This document shows, piece by piece, positions 5,871 through 13,516 of a DNA stretch of 17,236 nucleotides. This stretch comes from Sulfurospirillum sp. UBA1314. GTDB taxonomy: Bacteria > Campylobacterota > Campylobacteria > Campylobacterales > Sulfurospirillaceae. The notes beneath the pieces were generated by a model. It saw nothing but the letters and a program-made list of their open reading frames with translations. It was not told where the DNA came from and did no database searches. A program made the position numbers and the translations under genes. The stretch spans positions 5,684 to 22,919 of the forward strand of contig DBTO01000043.1 in NCBI GenBank assembly GCA_002307095.1, in the 5' to 3' direction. Position 1 is the stretch's first letter, and each line of letters opens with the position of its first letter.

Positions 5871-8066
5871 ATGTCACAAACCTACGTTACAGGGTTTCCT
5901 CGCATTGGGGAAAAACGTGAACTCAAATTTGCATTAGAGGCTTATTGGGCGGGGAACTCCTCGTTTAAAGAGGTCAAAACCGTTGCCAAAACCTTACGTG
6001 AGCGCCATTGGAACTACCAAAAAGAGCATCATATTGATTTTATTTCATGCAATGACTTTAGTCTGTACGACATTATGCTTGACACCATCGTTATGCTAGG
6101 AGTCATTCCTCCTCGTTTCCAAGGCATCGAAGATAAAACGGCGCGCTATTTTACGATGGCGCGAGGGGACGAGTATCGCGCTGCGATGGAGATGACCAAG
6201 TGGTTTAACACCAATTACCACTACATCGTTCCCGAGATTCACGCGCACATGGCATTTAACGTTGATATTTCCAAAATTGCCGATGAGTACATCGAAGCCA
6301 AAGCGCTAGGCGTGAATCCGAAAATAAACCTTGTCGGACCTTTAACCTTTCTAGCGCTTTGCAATATGATAGACGGAAGCGATGTTTTCTCGCTTTTCGA
6401 TGATCTTCTTGAAGCGTATGAAAAAGTCCTTCAAGCCATTGCGAGCCTAGGCGAAAACATCGTCGTGCAGTTCGATGAGCCACTCTTTGCCAAAACCTTA
6501 GATCCAAAATTTTTAAGCCTACTCAAAATCGCGTATGAGCGTTTAGGCACGGTGAGTAACACACTTAAAATTGCCGTTGTTACCTATTTTGATCGTGCCA
6601 ATGAAGCGGTAGAAATCTTGGGAAATTGCCCTATTTGGGCGATTGGGCTTGATTTTGTGTATGGAGAAGAGAACCTTGAAGCACTTTTACATGTAAACGA
6701 TAAAATGCTTATCGCTGGCGTGATTGACGGGCGAAATGTCTGGAAAAATAACGCCTCAAAAACGTACGAGCTGATTGAGAAAATCAGCGAAAAAATGGAT
6801 GCGAAGCAACTCATTCTCTCCACCTCATGCTCGCTTTTACATGTACCATTTTCAACTCAATTTGAAGAAAAATTGGCACCTGAAGTCAAAAATCGCCTGA
6901 GCTTTGCCCTTGAAAAACTAGCAGAGTTAGAACAGATCAACACGCTTTGGGAGAAAAAAGAGAAACCTGCGACAAGCACATGCGCTCAAAAAGCTCCGTC
7001 GCTTAAAAACAGTGGCATCGCTTACACAAGATCAGCATACGCTACCCGTTTTGCCTTACAACAAAAAGCGCTGAACTTACCGCTTTTTCCAACGACGACT
7101 ATCGGCTCATTTCCACAAACCAAAGAGACCCGAGCCGTACGAAATGCTTATAAAAAGGGTGAGATTTCCCTTGAGCAGTACGAGGCATCGTTAAAAGCGT
7201 CCATCAAAGAGTGCGTTGAAATTCAAGAAGCACTAGGGCTAGATGTCCTCGTGCATGGCGAGTTTGAGCGAAATGACATGGTCGAATACTTTGGCGAACT
7301 GCTAGAAGGTTTTGCATTTAGTCAAAATGGTTGGGTGCAAAGCTACGGAAGCCGATGTGTTAAGCCACCGCTTTTATACGGCAAAGTGAGTCGCAAACAA
7401 CCCCTCAGCGTTGACTGGACGGTTTACGCGCAAAGCTTGAGCGAGAAGCCAATGAAAGGCATGCTCACAGGACCTGTGACGATTCTCAACTGGTCATTTG
7501 TGCGCGATGACATTCCTAAAAGTGAAGTCGCTTTTGAGGTTGCAAATGCCATCGCCGAAGAGGTCGATGAGCTTCAACGTCACGACATCAAGATCATCCA
7601 AGTCGATGAAGCAGCGTTTAAAGAGGGTTATCCTCTGCGTGTGGAGAAGATCAAAACTTATGAAAAATGGGCCGTCGAGAGCTTTAAAGCATCTGTAGGA
7701 ACCGCATGGGATCAAACCCAAATTCATACCCACATGTGTTACAGTAACTTTAACGACATCATCGACACCATCGAGCGAATGGACGCCGATGTCATCACCA
7801 TCGAGACCTCACGCAGTGGCAATAAACTGCTCAAAGTCTTCCAAAAAGTGGGCTACAAAGCCCAAATTGGACCCGGTGTCTACGACATCCATTCCCCTCG
7901 TGTCCCGAGCGTGGAAGAGATGAGCGAACAGATCAAAGCCTTCTTGCACGTGCTCCCTAAAGAGCAACTCTGGATCAACCCTGATTGTGGGTTGAAAACC
8001 AGAGGTTGGAGTGAAACCAAAGCCGCACTTGCCAATATGATAAAAGCGGTGCATTTAGCGCGTTAA
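5871..8066 (+). CDS. metE: Cobalamin-independent methionine synthase
   Basis: MetE transfers a methyl group from 5-methyltetrahydropteroyl-triglutamate to homocysteine, the last step of methionine synthesis, and needs no B12. It has 731 residues, close to the usual 750-770. The N-terminal barrel opens with GFPRIGEKRELKFALE. The catalytic C-terminal barrel begins near residue 400 with LPLFPTTTIGSFPQT. The zinc ligands are all present: His621 and Cys623 in HTHMC, Glu645 in TIETSRSG and Cys706 in NPDCGLK, aligned with His641, Cys643, Glu665 and Cys726 of E. coli. The loop GPGVYDIHSPRVPS is also conserved. AAGGA lies 8 bases before the ATG. A long leader precedes it and a hairpin terminator follows, so it is monocistronic. 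One exact TTTACATGTAAA copy (6686-6697) and one near copy lie inside it. Confidence 0.97.
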   Translation: MSQTYVTGFPRIGEKRELKFALEAYWAGNSSFKEVKTVAKTLRERHWNYQKEHHIDFISCNDFSLYDIMLDTIVMLGVIPPRFQGIEDKTARYFTMARGDEYRAAMEMTKWFNTNYHYIVPEIHAHMAFNVDISKIADEYIEAKALGVNPKINLVGPLTFLALCNMIDGSDVFSLFDDLLEAYEKVLQAIASLGENIVVQFDEPLFAKTLDPKFLSLLKIAYERLGTVSNTLKIAVVTYFDRANEAVEILGNCPIWAIGLDFVYGEENLEALLHVNDKMLIAGVIDGRNVWKNNASKTYELIEKISEKMDAKQLILSTSCSLLHVPFSTQFEEKLAPEVKNRLSFALEKLAELEQINTLWEKKEKPATSTCAQKAPSLKNSGIAYTRSAYATRFALQQKALNLPLFPTTTIGSFPQTKETRAVRNAYKKGEISLEQYEASLKASIKECVEIQEALGLDVLVHGEFERNDMVEYFGELLEGFAFSQNGWVQSYGSRCVKPPLLYGKVSRKQPLSVDWTVYAQSLSEKPMKGMLTGPVTILNWSFVRDDIPKSEVAFEVANAIAEEVDELQRHDIKIIQVDEAAFKEGYPLRVEKIKTYEKWAVESFKASVGTAWDQTQIHTHMCYSNFNDIIDTIERMDADVITIETSRSGNKLLKVFQKVGYKAQIGPGVYDIHSPRVPSVEEMSEQIKAFLHVLPKEQLWINPDCGLKTRGWSETKAALANMIKAVHLAR
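6686..6697. repeat. Exact TTTACATGTAAA inside metE
   Basis: Read as Leu-His-Val-Asn. A near copy, TTTACATGTA followed by CC, lies 150 bases downstream (6836-6845), read as Leu-His-Val-Pro. Confidence 0.9.
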
Positions 8067-8073
8067 GCTTTAA

Positions 8074-8100
8074 CACGAGGGGATTTTCCTCTCGTGGTTT
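8074..8100 (+). terminator. metE terminator
   Basis: The arms 8074-8083 and 8087-8096 form a 10-bp stem with one G-U pair and the loop TTT, beginning 8 bases after the metE stop and followed by GTTT. The following U-tract is short. It also lies just past the end of the minus-strand gene at 8114 and may act from both sides. Confidence 0.65.
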
Positions 8101-8113
8101 ACTAAATTCAAAG

Positions 8114-8956
8114 TCAATCCTTTGGCTCTATTTTTTGTGTTTTTATTTCTTTCATTATTGTTTCTAAATTATAAAAGCTCACTTCAATTTCAAATGTTTT
8201 TTCTATGTCTTTGACAAATATGATAATTTGCTTCTTCATTATTTCTATATTTTTCATTTGTCTATCATATAAAAAAACAATATCTAGTTTTATATTTTTT
8301 GCATCAAATTTACTTAATTTAATAAAAGTACTTAACCTGTGAATAAGATTATCAATTATTTCCTTATATTGAATATTGTCATTAAGTATTTTAACTTCAT
8401 AAATATTTAACATTTGCCCCTTGTAACTGATACCATCAAACATTGTACTTCCATTGCTATAATCAAAAGAAACTTGCTTGTGAATATCTATATTTTTTTC
8501 TTTTTGTATCTTATTTAAAACAGCTTTTTCTGCAACTTTATAATGTCTATACTTGATACCAAAGTTTTGTTCTTCTATTCGTTTTTGTATCTCTTCCGCT
8601 ATACATTCAGAAACTTCTTCTTGTATTTCTTCTATTGTATTTATTTCAATATCTTCCTGAATTTCTTCTTTCAATTTATTTTCTTTTTCTTGTTTTGTTG
8701 CTGGACGTAAAATACTTATAAAATGTTGTTCATCTTTATAATCTGATGGAGCATATAATACTTTGTGATTAAAATTCAAAGTTATAAAAAATAATCCTAT
8801 TAATATCAATGGAAAACTAACTAAGAACCAAATAAAAATATATTGAATTTCAACAGATAAAAATGGTGTAACTGCTGTACTAAATACTTCTGCCAACCCA
8901 GCAAAAATTGCAATAATTGTCAAAGGGTTTTTTACATGTGTTATTTTTTCAACCAT
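8114..8956 (-). CDS. Unrecognised two-helix membrane protein with coiled coil and possible PD-(D/E)XK core
   Basis: I do not recognise a named family for this 280-residue protein. Residues 11-32 and 38-62 are two hydrophobic helices separated by a short loop. Residues 87-130 are very rich in Glu, Lys, Ile and Gln and look like a coiled coil. The rest looks soluble. Within it, Asp174 in MFDGISYKG is followed 13 residues later by Glu187-Val-Lys189 in IYEVKI. That D-x(n)-ExK pattern on adjacent strands, with a helix containing Glu143 before it, is what PD-(D/E)XK nuclease-fold domains show; this is inference from a short motif. The gene is far more AT-rich than its neighbours, uses mostly A/T-ending codons, and stands alone between metE and the exonuclease operon, which suggests horizontal acquisition. 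TATAAT (8978-8983) gives it its own promoter; the ribosome binding site is weak. Confidence 0.75.
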   Translation of the reverse strand: MVEKITHVKNPLTIIAIFAGLAEVFSTAVTPFLSVEIQYIFIWFLVSFPLILIGLFFITLNFNHKVLYAPSDYKDEQHFISILRPATKQEKENKLKEEIQEDIEINTIEEIQEEVSECIAEEIQKRIEEQNFGIKYRHYKVAEKAVLNKIQKEKNIDIHKQVSFDYSNGSTMFDGISYKGQMLNIYEVKILNDNIQYKEIIDNLIHRLSTFIKLSKFDAKNIKLDIVFLYDRQMKNIEIMKKQIIIFVKDIEKTFEIEVSFYNLETIMKEIKTQKIEPKD

Positions 8957-8977
8957 TAATCAACCTAATTTTTTTTG

Positions 8978-8983
8978 ATTATA
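8978..8983 (-). promoter_or_regulatory. -10 box (TATAAT) for the AT-rich membrane protein gene
   Basis: A consensus TATAAT on the minus strand is 21 bases before the ATG at 8956, which would give a leader of only about 15 bases. No -35 box is evident; the surrounding 120 bases are generally AT-rich, so chance occurrence is possible. Confidence 0.45.
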
Positions 8984-9059
8984 TCAAAACAAATATCGTA
9001 GATATAGAGCATTTTCTTTTAGCCACAAAAAGAAGAAAAAGAAAACCAACTTTTTAACT

Positions 9060-9071
9060 TTTACATGTAAA
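9060..9071. repeat. Exact TTTACATGTAAA downstream of the exonuclease gene
   Basis: It lies 12 bases beyond the minus-strand stop and is followed on that strand by a long T-rich run, so it could contribute to transcript ending. Confidence 0.9.
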
Positions 9072-9083
9072 GCAAAAAACTCC

Positions 9084-9695
9084 CTACACCTTCCCAATAT
9101 TTTGCAATTTAATATACATCATCGCCGTCATAACAGCATCATTGAGCGCGTCATGCTTCCCAAAGATAGGCAAGCCTAGGTCGTTCATCATCACATCAAA
9201 ACGCAGGTCGATGACGCCATCGGGGATGAACTTGATCTTTTTATCGTGATAGAGTCCTGAGACTTCGATTTGGGCGTTTGGTAAACTGATTCCAAGATAG
9301 GGTTTGACGTATTTGTTGATCATTTTTATGTCAAATTCGAGGTAGTAGCCGACCAGTGGGCGGGCGCCTATGAAGTGTAAAAACTGCGTGATGGCTTCGC
9401 GTGCTTCGCATCCATTTTCCAGATCCACATTGCGAATTTGATGAATCTTGATGCTCTGTTCATTAATCTCGCGTGTGGGCTTGACAAAGAGCTCGAACTT
9501 TTGGGACATTAAGATTTTATTGCCTTTGAGCTTTATCGCGCCAATGGAGAGAATCTCATCTTTTTTGGGGTTCAGCCCTGTGGTTTCGGTGTCAAATACC
9601 ACGACTTCATCCAAAGGTGCTTCTTCAAATAAAAAACGGTACTGCTCATCATTGAGCTTTCTGGCATTGCGTTTGGCAAAAAAAGAGGCGAACAT
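9084..9695 (-). CDS. DnaQ-like 3'-5' exonuclease (DEDDh)
   Basis: This 203-residue protein has an RNase T/DnaQ exonuclease domain. The catalytic acids are visible: Asp35 and Glu37 in VFDTETTGLNP, Asp122 in LEFDIKMI, and His181 with Asp186 in KHDALNDAV, the DEDDh arrangement. It resembles the polymerase III epsilon proofreading subunit, but it is encoded directly after a DUF294 signalling protein and not near dnaE. It may therefore be a paralogue acting in RNA or nucleotide turnover or in repair, not the replicative proofreader. Its ATG lies one base after the stop of the upstream gene, so the two are translationally coupled. A palindrome copy (9060-9071) and a T-rich stretch follow on the minus strand. 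Length is normal for a single-domain exonuclease. Confidence 0.9.
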   Translation of the reverse strand: MFASFFAKRNARKLNDEQYRFLFEEAPLDEVVVFDTETTGLNPKKDEILSIGAIKLKGNKILMSQKFELFVKPTREINEQSIKIHQIRNVDLENGCEAREAITQFLHFIGARPLVGYYLEFDIKMINKYVKPYLGISLPNAQIEVSGLYHDKKIKFIPDGVIDLRFDVMMNDLGLPIFGKHDALNDAVMTAMMYIKLQNIGKV

Positions 9696-9696
9696 G

Positions 9697-11514
9697 TTAG
9701 CTTACCATCGAAAGTTTAAAATGATGCGTCAAAAACTTCTTAAATTTATTGACGATTTTGAAGCTGTCTTTGAGCAGTTCGAGTTCCAACTGGTTCAGGT
9801 TTTCGATGTTGACAAAGTTGTCGAGCCCTTTCTCTTCGCCTCGCCCTAAACGCTCTTTAAGGCGTAAATTTAAAAGGGTATCGAGTGCTTCGATGAGCGC
9901 ACCTGCAAAATCTGCGTCGAGTACGTCCAATTTTGCAAGCTTTTTGATGCGCGTTACCGTGTCGGTCGGCTCAATTTTATGCTCCAACGCAAGGGCTCGA
10001 ATGCCTTGAACGATGGGGAAAATGCCCCCTTTTTTCACATCGATGCGATTATCTTGCGCGATCAGATTGGTGAAAATACCGATGGGCGTTTCAAATGCGA
10101 TAGCAGCTTTAGCAAAATTGGCTAAAAAAGGGCTTTGCTCCTCGACATGTTCAAACACCTCTTCTTTGAGGTGACGTAGCATCGACGCATCGCCCGCCAC
10201 GCGAATTGCGTCAAAAAAGATCGCAAGGTTCATCACATCTTCCATGCTTGGAGCGTCAAACCACCGCACGATCTCTTTGCGATACGCACTCATATGTTTG
10301 CACCAATACGGATTTGAAACCATGATGTTACCCTCACAGCGCGGAAAGCCAAACTCAATGAGCGTTTGCGTGAAGCGCTGCATGTACGGCGTATACAAGC
10401 TTGCATCCATGCTATCATCGATGATAAGCGCATTGTCTTGGTCGGTTTTGAGCAACTGTTCTTTGCGCCCTTCACTGCCCATGACCACCAAACAGGCTTT
10501 TTTAGCAAGCTCCTCAGGGACGATCATCGCGTAGAGTTTTTCGTAAATTTTTTCGTTAATTTCGGAGATCAATTTCGCGATATAGTCAACCTTTGTCCCT
10601 TTTACATGTAACTTTTTCACGATGCTAATCAGATCAAAACTGGCTTGTTTCAGCTCGTCAATCGTAGTCGCTTTGCGAATCTGAACGGCGACAAGATAGG
10701 TGTGATTGGCAAAGTAACTAAGAAGATCGAGTTGCTCCAATATGCCGATGATCTCACCATCGCGCGTGACGATGAGCCGCTTAATCGAGTGTTTTGTAAA
10801 AGCCAGAAGTGCGTTAAAAAGGTAGTCATCGGCTTCGATAGTAATGATGGGATGAAGGGCAATGGGACCAATCGCGGCGTGTTTGTCGTATTCGTTTAAG
10901 AGCACGTGATGTCGCACGATGCTGTCGGTGACGATGCCATACTCGTACCCATCACCATTTCGCACGATGATGCAGCTGCTTTTTTTTGCTTCCATCTGAG
11001 AAAGTGCTTCCATGATAGAACACTCTTTTTCCACAATCGTTGGCTCATGCAAATAGCTGTCCTGCACGCGCGCCATCATAAACCCTGAGAGCTCTGTGGT
11101 ATATTCTTTGGCTTTGGCGGATTGGATTTTATTGGCAAGATCTTGAATGAAATAGGCTTTAAATGCGGTGTTTGAGTCTAATAATGTGAGAAAATCTTCT
11201 TTCTTAAGCTCATAACAGATGAGCTCTTCAAGCACTTTAAAACTGTTCTCACTTTTGGCGTAGATGAGCGCGTCTGCATCAAACGAGTTGGATGTACTGT
11301 AGACTTTAAGCAGCTCCTCTTCATTGAACTCGCCCACTTCACCCTTGATGATGATGTACAAAAACTCAGAGGGTTTTGAAGGAGAAAGCAGCAGTGTCTC
11401 TTTTTTGTAGTAAGCAATGTTCATCGCGCCAATGGCTTTCGCCATCTCGGTTTTTGAAAGCAGTTGAAACGGATGAATGGAGCGCAAAAACGCCTCAAGA
11501 TCGTGCATGCTCAT
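9697..11514 (-). CDS. cNMP-binding / CBS-pair / DUF294 nucleotidyltransferase-like signalling protein
   Basis: This 605-residue cytosolic multidomain protein has, in order, a cyclic-nucleotide-binding-like beta barrel (about residues 15-125), a CBS-domain pair (about 155-270), a DUF294 nucleotidyltransferase-like domain (about 285-430) and a helical DUF294 C-terminal domain (about 440-600). The transferase signature is VVMGSEGRKEQLLKTDQDNA (residues 343-362), with GSEGR and the Asp358/Asp360 pair. The architecture is related to GlnD-type PII uridylyltransferases and is taken to couple ligand or adenylate sensing to nucleotidyl transfer, but the target is unknown. The start is supported by AAGGGG 6 bases upstream. 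It forms a two-gene operon with the DnaQ-like exonuclease, a pairing I recall from other Proteobacteria. A TTTACATGTAAC copy (10601-10612) lies in its coding sequence. Confidence 0.9.
   Translation of the reverse strand: MSMHDLEAFLRSIHPFQLLSKTEMAKAIGAMNIAYYKKETLLLSPSKPSEFLYIIIKGEVGEFNEEELLKVYSTSNSFDADALIYAKSENSFKVLEELICYELKKEDFLTLLDSNTAFKAYFIQDLANKIQSAKAKEYTTELSGFMMARVQDSYLHEPTIVEKECSIMEALSQMEAKKSSCIIVRNGDGYEYGIVTDSIVRHHVLLNEYDKHAAIGPIALHPIITIEADDYLFNALLAFTKHSIKRLIVTRDGEIIGILEQLDLLSYFANHTYLVAVQIRKATTIDELKQASFDLISIVKKLHVKGTKVDYIAKLISEINEKIYEKLYAMIVPEELAKKACLVVMGSEGRKEQLLKTDQDNALIIDDSMDASLYTPYMQRFTQTLIEFGFPRCEGNIMVSNPYWCKHMSAYRKEIVRWFDAPSMEDVMNLAIFFDAIRVAGDASMLRHLKEEVFEHVEEQSPFLANFAKAAIAFETPIGIFTNLIAQDNRIDVKKGGIFPIVQGIRALALEHKIEPTDTVTRIKKLAKLDVLDADFAGALIEALDTLLNLRLKERLGRGEEKGLDNFVNIENLNQLELELLKDSFKIVNKFKKFLTHHFKLSMVS
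10601..10612. repeat. TTTACATGTAAC copy inside the DUF294 gene
   Basis: One outer base differs. On the coding strand it encodes Leu-His-Val-Lys in KKLHVKGTK. Confidence 0.8.
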
Positions 11515-11570
11515 GCCAAGCCCCTTAATGAGAGTAGTTTTGATTGTAACGCTAAGCGAGCCAAAAAATG

Positions 11571-11582
11571 CTTACATGTAAA
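11571..11582. repeat. CTTACATGTAAA copy between the DUF294 gene and the small protein gene
   Basis: In the divergent intergenic region, 32 bases upstream of the -10-like CATAAT. One outer base differs from the 12-mer. Confidence 0.8.
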
Positions 11583-11613
11583 GATTAGTGAAGCAGATAA
11601 ACAAAGAATGTGG

Positions 11614-11619
11614 CATAAT
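11614..11619 (+). promoter_or_regulatory. Probable -10 box (CATAAT) for the small protein gene
   Basis: CATAAT differs from consensus at one position and lies 26 bases before TTG 11646, with AAGGA (11634-11638) in between. If used, it rules out the in-frame TTG at 11619 as the translation start. Confidence 0.4.
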
Positions 11620-11645
11620 TGCACACAAAAAATAAGGAAAGACTT

Positions 11646-11897
11646 TTGCATCCGACGATCGAAACATTTTTAGCCAATATTACCGCCCTGCATCAATTAG
11701 AACCCAAAAATCTCCCCAACGATGTTTTACATGTCATGATCTCGATGAGCCCTGAGGAGCTGTTTAAAACCTGCACACAACTCTCTGTCCTGCTCAATAA
11801 CATTCCCTCTCAAACCGAGCCGATCACCCTTACAGACGAGGAGATCGCGACATTGGCAGAGGAGTATTTAAAGGGGATTCTAAAACGATTTCGCTGA
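11646..11897 (+). CDS. Small conserved-looking hypothetical protein, TTG start
   Basis: I do not recognise this 83-residue protein. It is acidic to neutral, predicted mostly helical, with no membrane segment, signal peptide or cysteine cluster beyond one Cys. The segment ISMSPEELFKTCTQLSVLL looks like an amphipathic helix pair, and the C-terminal LTDEEIATLAEEYLKGILKRF another. The TTG at 11646 was preferred because AAGGA lies 7 bases upstream and the -10-like CATAAT at 11614-11619 overlaps the alternative TTG at 11619. Codon use resembles the neighbours. Its last 18 bases overlap the 3' end of the convergent esterase gene, an unusual tail-to-tail arrangement. The region upstream contains a TTACATGTAA copy (11572-11581). 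Confidence 0.65.
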   Translation: MHPTIETFLANITALHQLEPKNLPNDVLHVMISMSPEELFKTCTQLSVLLNNIPSQTEPITLTDEEIATLAEEYLKGILKRFR

Positions 11898-12527
11898 GGG
11901 GTGGTACTCTTCGCTGAGTATTTTAGCGATGTTTTTCGCCATCAGCTCGTAGCCTTCAGCATTGGGATGGACTTGGTCGGATTTAAGATTTTCGCCATCC
12001 ATCACTTTTTTAAGACTGCTATCTTCTATCTCGATGCCGTTTTCTTTCGCGACTTCATAGTAAAACGAAGGCACGTTAAACGTTAAGATGTCAAAGGTCG
12101 GAACGCCGACTAAAAGGACATAAACGCCCTTCTCTTTTGCTAACTTGATCATTTCAGTGAGATTGTTTTTCGTTTGCGTCAAATCTTTTTTGCGCAAAAT
12201 ATCATTACCACCATGGCACAGTACCAAGATGTCGGGCTTATGGCGTGTTAAAACAGAGGCGAGCCTGGCGAGACCTTGCTCACTCAGTTCTCCATTCACC
12301 CCTTCATTGATGACGTTTACATGTAAAAGATCTCCCAAGACCGTTGGGTAATTTTTGTCGCGTGTGACGCCATAACCGTAGGTAAGGCTATCACCAAAGG
12401 CAAGTATTTTGGTATCAAGGGGTAAAGAGAGGCTTTGAGTATTGATCTCTTGGCTACTTTTATAGTAGTTGATACCAACGATCAGCAAAATAACAAAAAT
12501 GAGATTGCGTAAGTTAAAGAGTTCCAT
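11880..12527 (-). CDS. Membrane-anchored GDSL/SGNH hydrolase (arylesterase/TesA-like)
   Basis: This is an SGNH-fold esterase or lysophospholipase of the TesA type. The start at ATG 12527 gives 215 residues opening with a hydrophobic segment (about residues 7-21) that acts as a signal anchor and places the enzyme in the periplasm. Block I is AFGDSLTYGYG with nucleophile Ser47, block II is NEGVNGE, block III is CHGGNDIL, and block V is DQVHPNAEGY with the catalytic Asp and His. Alternative starts are ATG 12545 and GTG 12584; none has a good ribosome binding site, and 12527 was chosen because it leaves the shortest charged stretch before the hydrophobic helix. The natural substrate cannot be inferred. 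It is convergent with, and overlaps, the small protein gene, and is divergent from the permease. A TTTACATGTAAA copy (12316-12327) encodes Leu-His-Val-Asn. Confidence 0.88.
   Translation of the reverse strand: MELFNLRNLIFVILLIVGINYYKSSQEINTQSLSLPLDTKILAFGDSLTYGYGVTRDKNYPTVLGDLLHVNVINEGVNGELSEQGLARLASVLTRHKPDILVLCHGGNDILRKKDLTQTKNNLTEMIKLAKEKGVYVLLVGVPTFDILTFNVPSFYYEVAKENGIEIEDSSLKKVMDGENLKSDQVHPNAEGYELMAKNIAKILSEEYHPSAKSF
12316..12327. repeat. Exact TTTACATGTAAA inside the GDSL hydrolase gene
   Basis: Read on the coding strand as Leu-His-Val-Asn in DLLHVNVIN. Confidence 0.9.
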
Positions 12528-12571
12528 GGTTTCATTGTAGCGCATGACCACTGGTTTTAGCAAACAAAAGA

Positions 12572-12577
12572 TACAAT
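12572..12577 (+). promoter_or_regulatory. Possible -10 box (TACAAT) for the EamA permease
   Basis: TACAAT overlaps an in-frame ATG at 12576 and lies 31 bases before ATG 12609. If it is the true -10, translation must begin at 12609. Confidence 0.35.
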
Positions 12578-12608
12578 GGCACACACTTTTTCAAAAAGAG
12601 ATTACGGA

Positions 12609-13514
12609 ATGAAGCAAGAACGTATTGATTTGATAGGCATTGTATTTTTACTCATCGCTATGCTCACGTGGGCAAGCTCTTTTATCGCCCTTAAAGCCGT
12701 CCTTGGTGTGCTAGGACCCATGAGCGCGATGTTCGGTCGTATGGCAATTGCGAGCCTCTGTTTTGTCTATTTTATCAAGCAATTTTCCAAGCTAGAATTT
12801 ACCAAAAAAGATGTGAAGTACATCTTACTGTTGACGTTTTTTGAACCGTGTCTCTATTTCATTTTTGAAGCCAAAGCTTTGCAGCTCACCACTGCGTCCC
12901 AAGCAGGCATGATCACCTCGATGATGCCACTCATGACCGCAATTGCCGCAAGTTTCGTGCTCAAAGAGTACCTGAGCAAACGCATCGTTGTAGGCTCCAT
13001 CCTAGCCGTAGCAGGTGCTGTTTGGCTAAGTCTTGGCGCACAAAGCAGTGAACATGCAAGCAATCCCCTTTTAGGCAATTTCTTAGAATTTTGTGCGATG
13101 ATCTGTGGAACATGGTACGCCATCTCGGTTCGTTACCTCAGCCAACGATTCTCCGCCCTCTTCCTCACGGCCGTTCAAGCGTTTGTGGGAACGCTCTTCT
13201 TCTTTCCATTAGCTGTTTGGGAATCATGGGGTGTGCCGATCAATCTCTCATGGGAAGCGCTCGGATGGTTGTGTTATTTGGGCGTCATCGTGACGCTTGG
13301 AGGATATGGCATGTTTAACCTAGCGTTAAGCCGCATCGAAGCCTCACGCGCCTCCGTCTTTGTCAACCTCATTCCCGTTTTCACGGTTCTTCTCGCGTAT
13401 ATTTTCTTAGGCGAAGTGTTAAGCCAAACAGAGATGATGGCAAGCTTCGTCATTTTTGGAGGCATCATCGTCTCGCAGCTACCACACTTTCGCGTAAAAG
13501 AGAGATTGCTTTAG
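12609..13514 (+). CDS. EamA/DMT-family membrane transporter (10 helices)
   Basis: This 301-residue inner-membrane permease of the drug/metabolite transporter superfamily is built of two EamA repeats of about five helices each. The first begins with IDLIGIVFLLIAMLTWASSFIA and the second near residue 150 with LLGNFLEFCAMICGTWYAIS. Family hallmarks are the conserved WASSF after helix 1, FEPCLYFIFEAKAL, and the late PVFTVLLAYIFLGE segment with a conserved Pro and Gly-Glu. Such proteins export amino acids, nucleosides or drugs; the substrate cannot be read from sequence. The ATG at 12609 was preferred over 12576 because of the -10-like box overlapping the latter; the ribosome binding site AAGAG (12596-12600) is weak. 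It is divergent from the esterase; the next gene in the same direction starts 88 bases later with its own ribosome binding site. Confidence 0.88.
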   Translation: MKQERIDLIGIVFLLIAMLTWASSFIALKAVLGVLGPMSAMFGRMAIASLCFVYFIKQFSKLEFTKKDVKYILLLTFFEPCLYFIFEAKALQLTTASQAGMITSMMPLMTAIAASFVLKEYLSKRIVVGSILAVAGAVWLSLGAQSSEHASNPLLGNFLEFCAMICGTWYAISVRYLSQRFSALFLTAVQAFVGTLFFFPLAVWESWGVPINLSWEALGWLCYLGVIVTLGGYGMFNLALSRIEASRASVFVNLIPVFTVLLAYIFLGEVLSQTEMMASFVIFGGIIVSQLPHFRVKERLL

Positions 13515-13516
13515 GG

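Noticed and set aside
9697..11514. Many frames opposite the DUF294 gene (for example 10366-10611 and 10645-10899)
   Set aside because: They are shadows of a single well-supported gene with clear domains on the minus strand.
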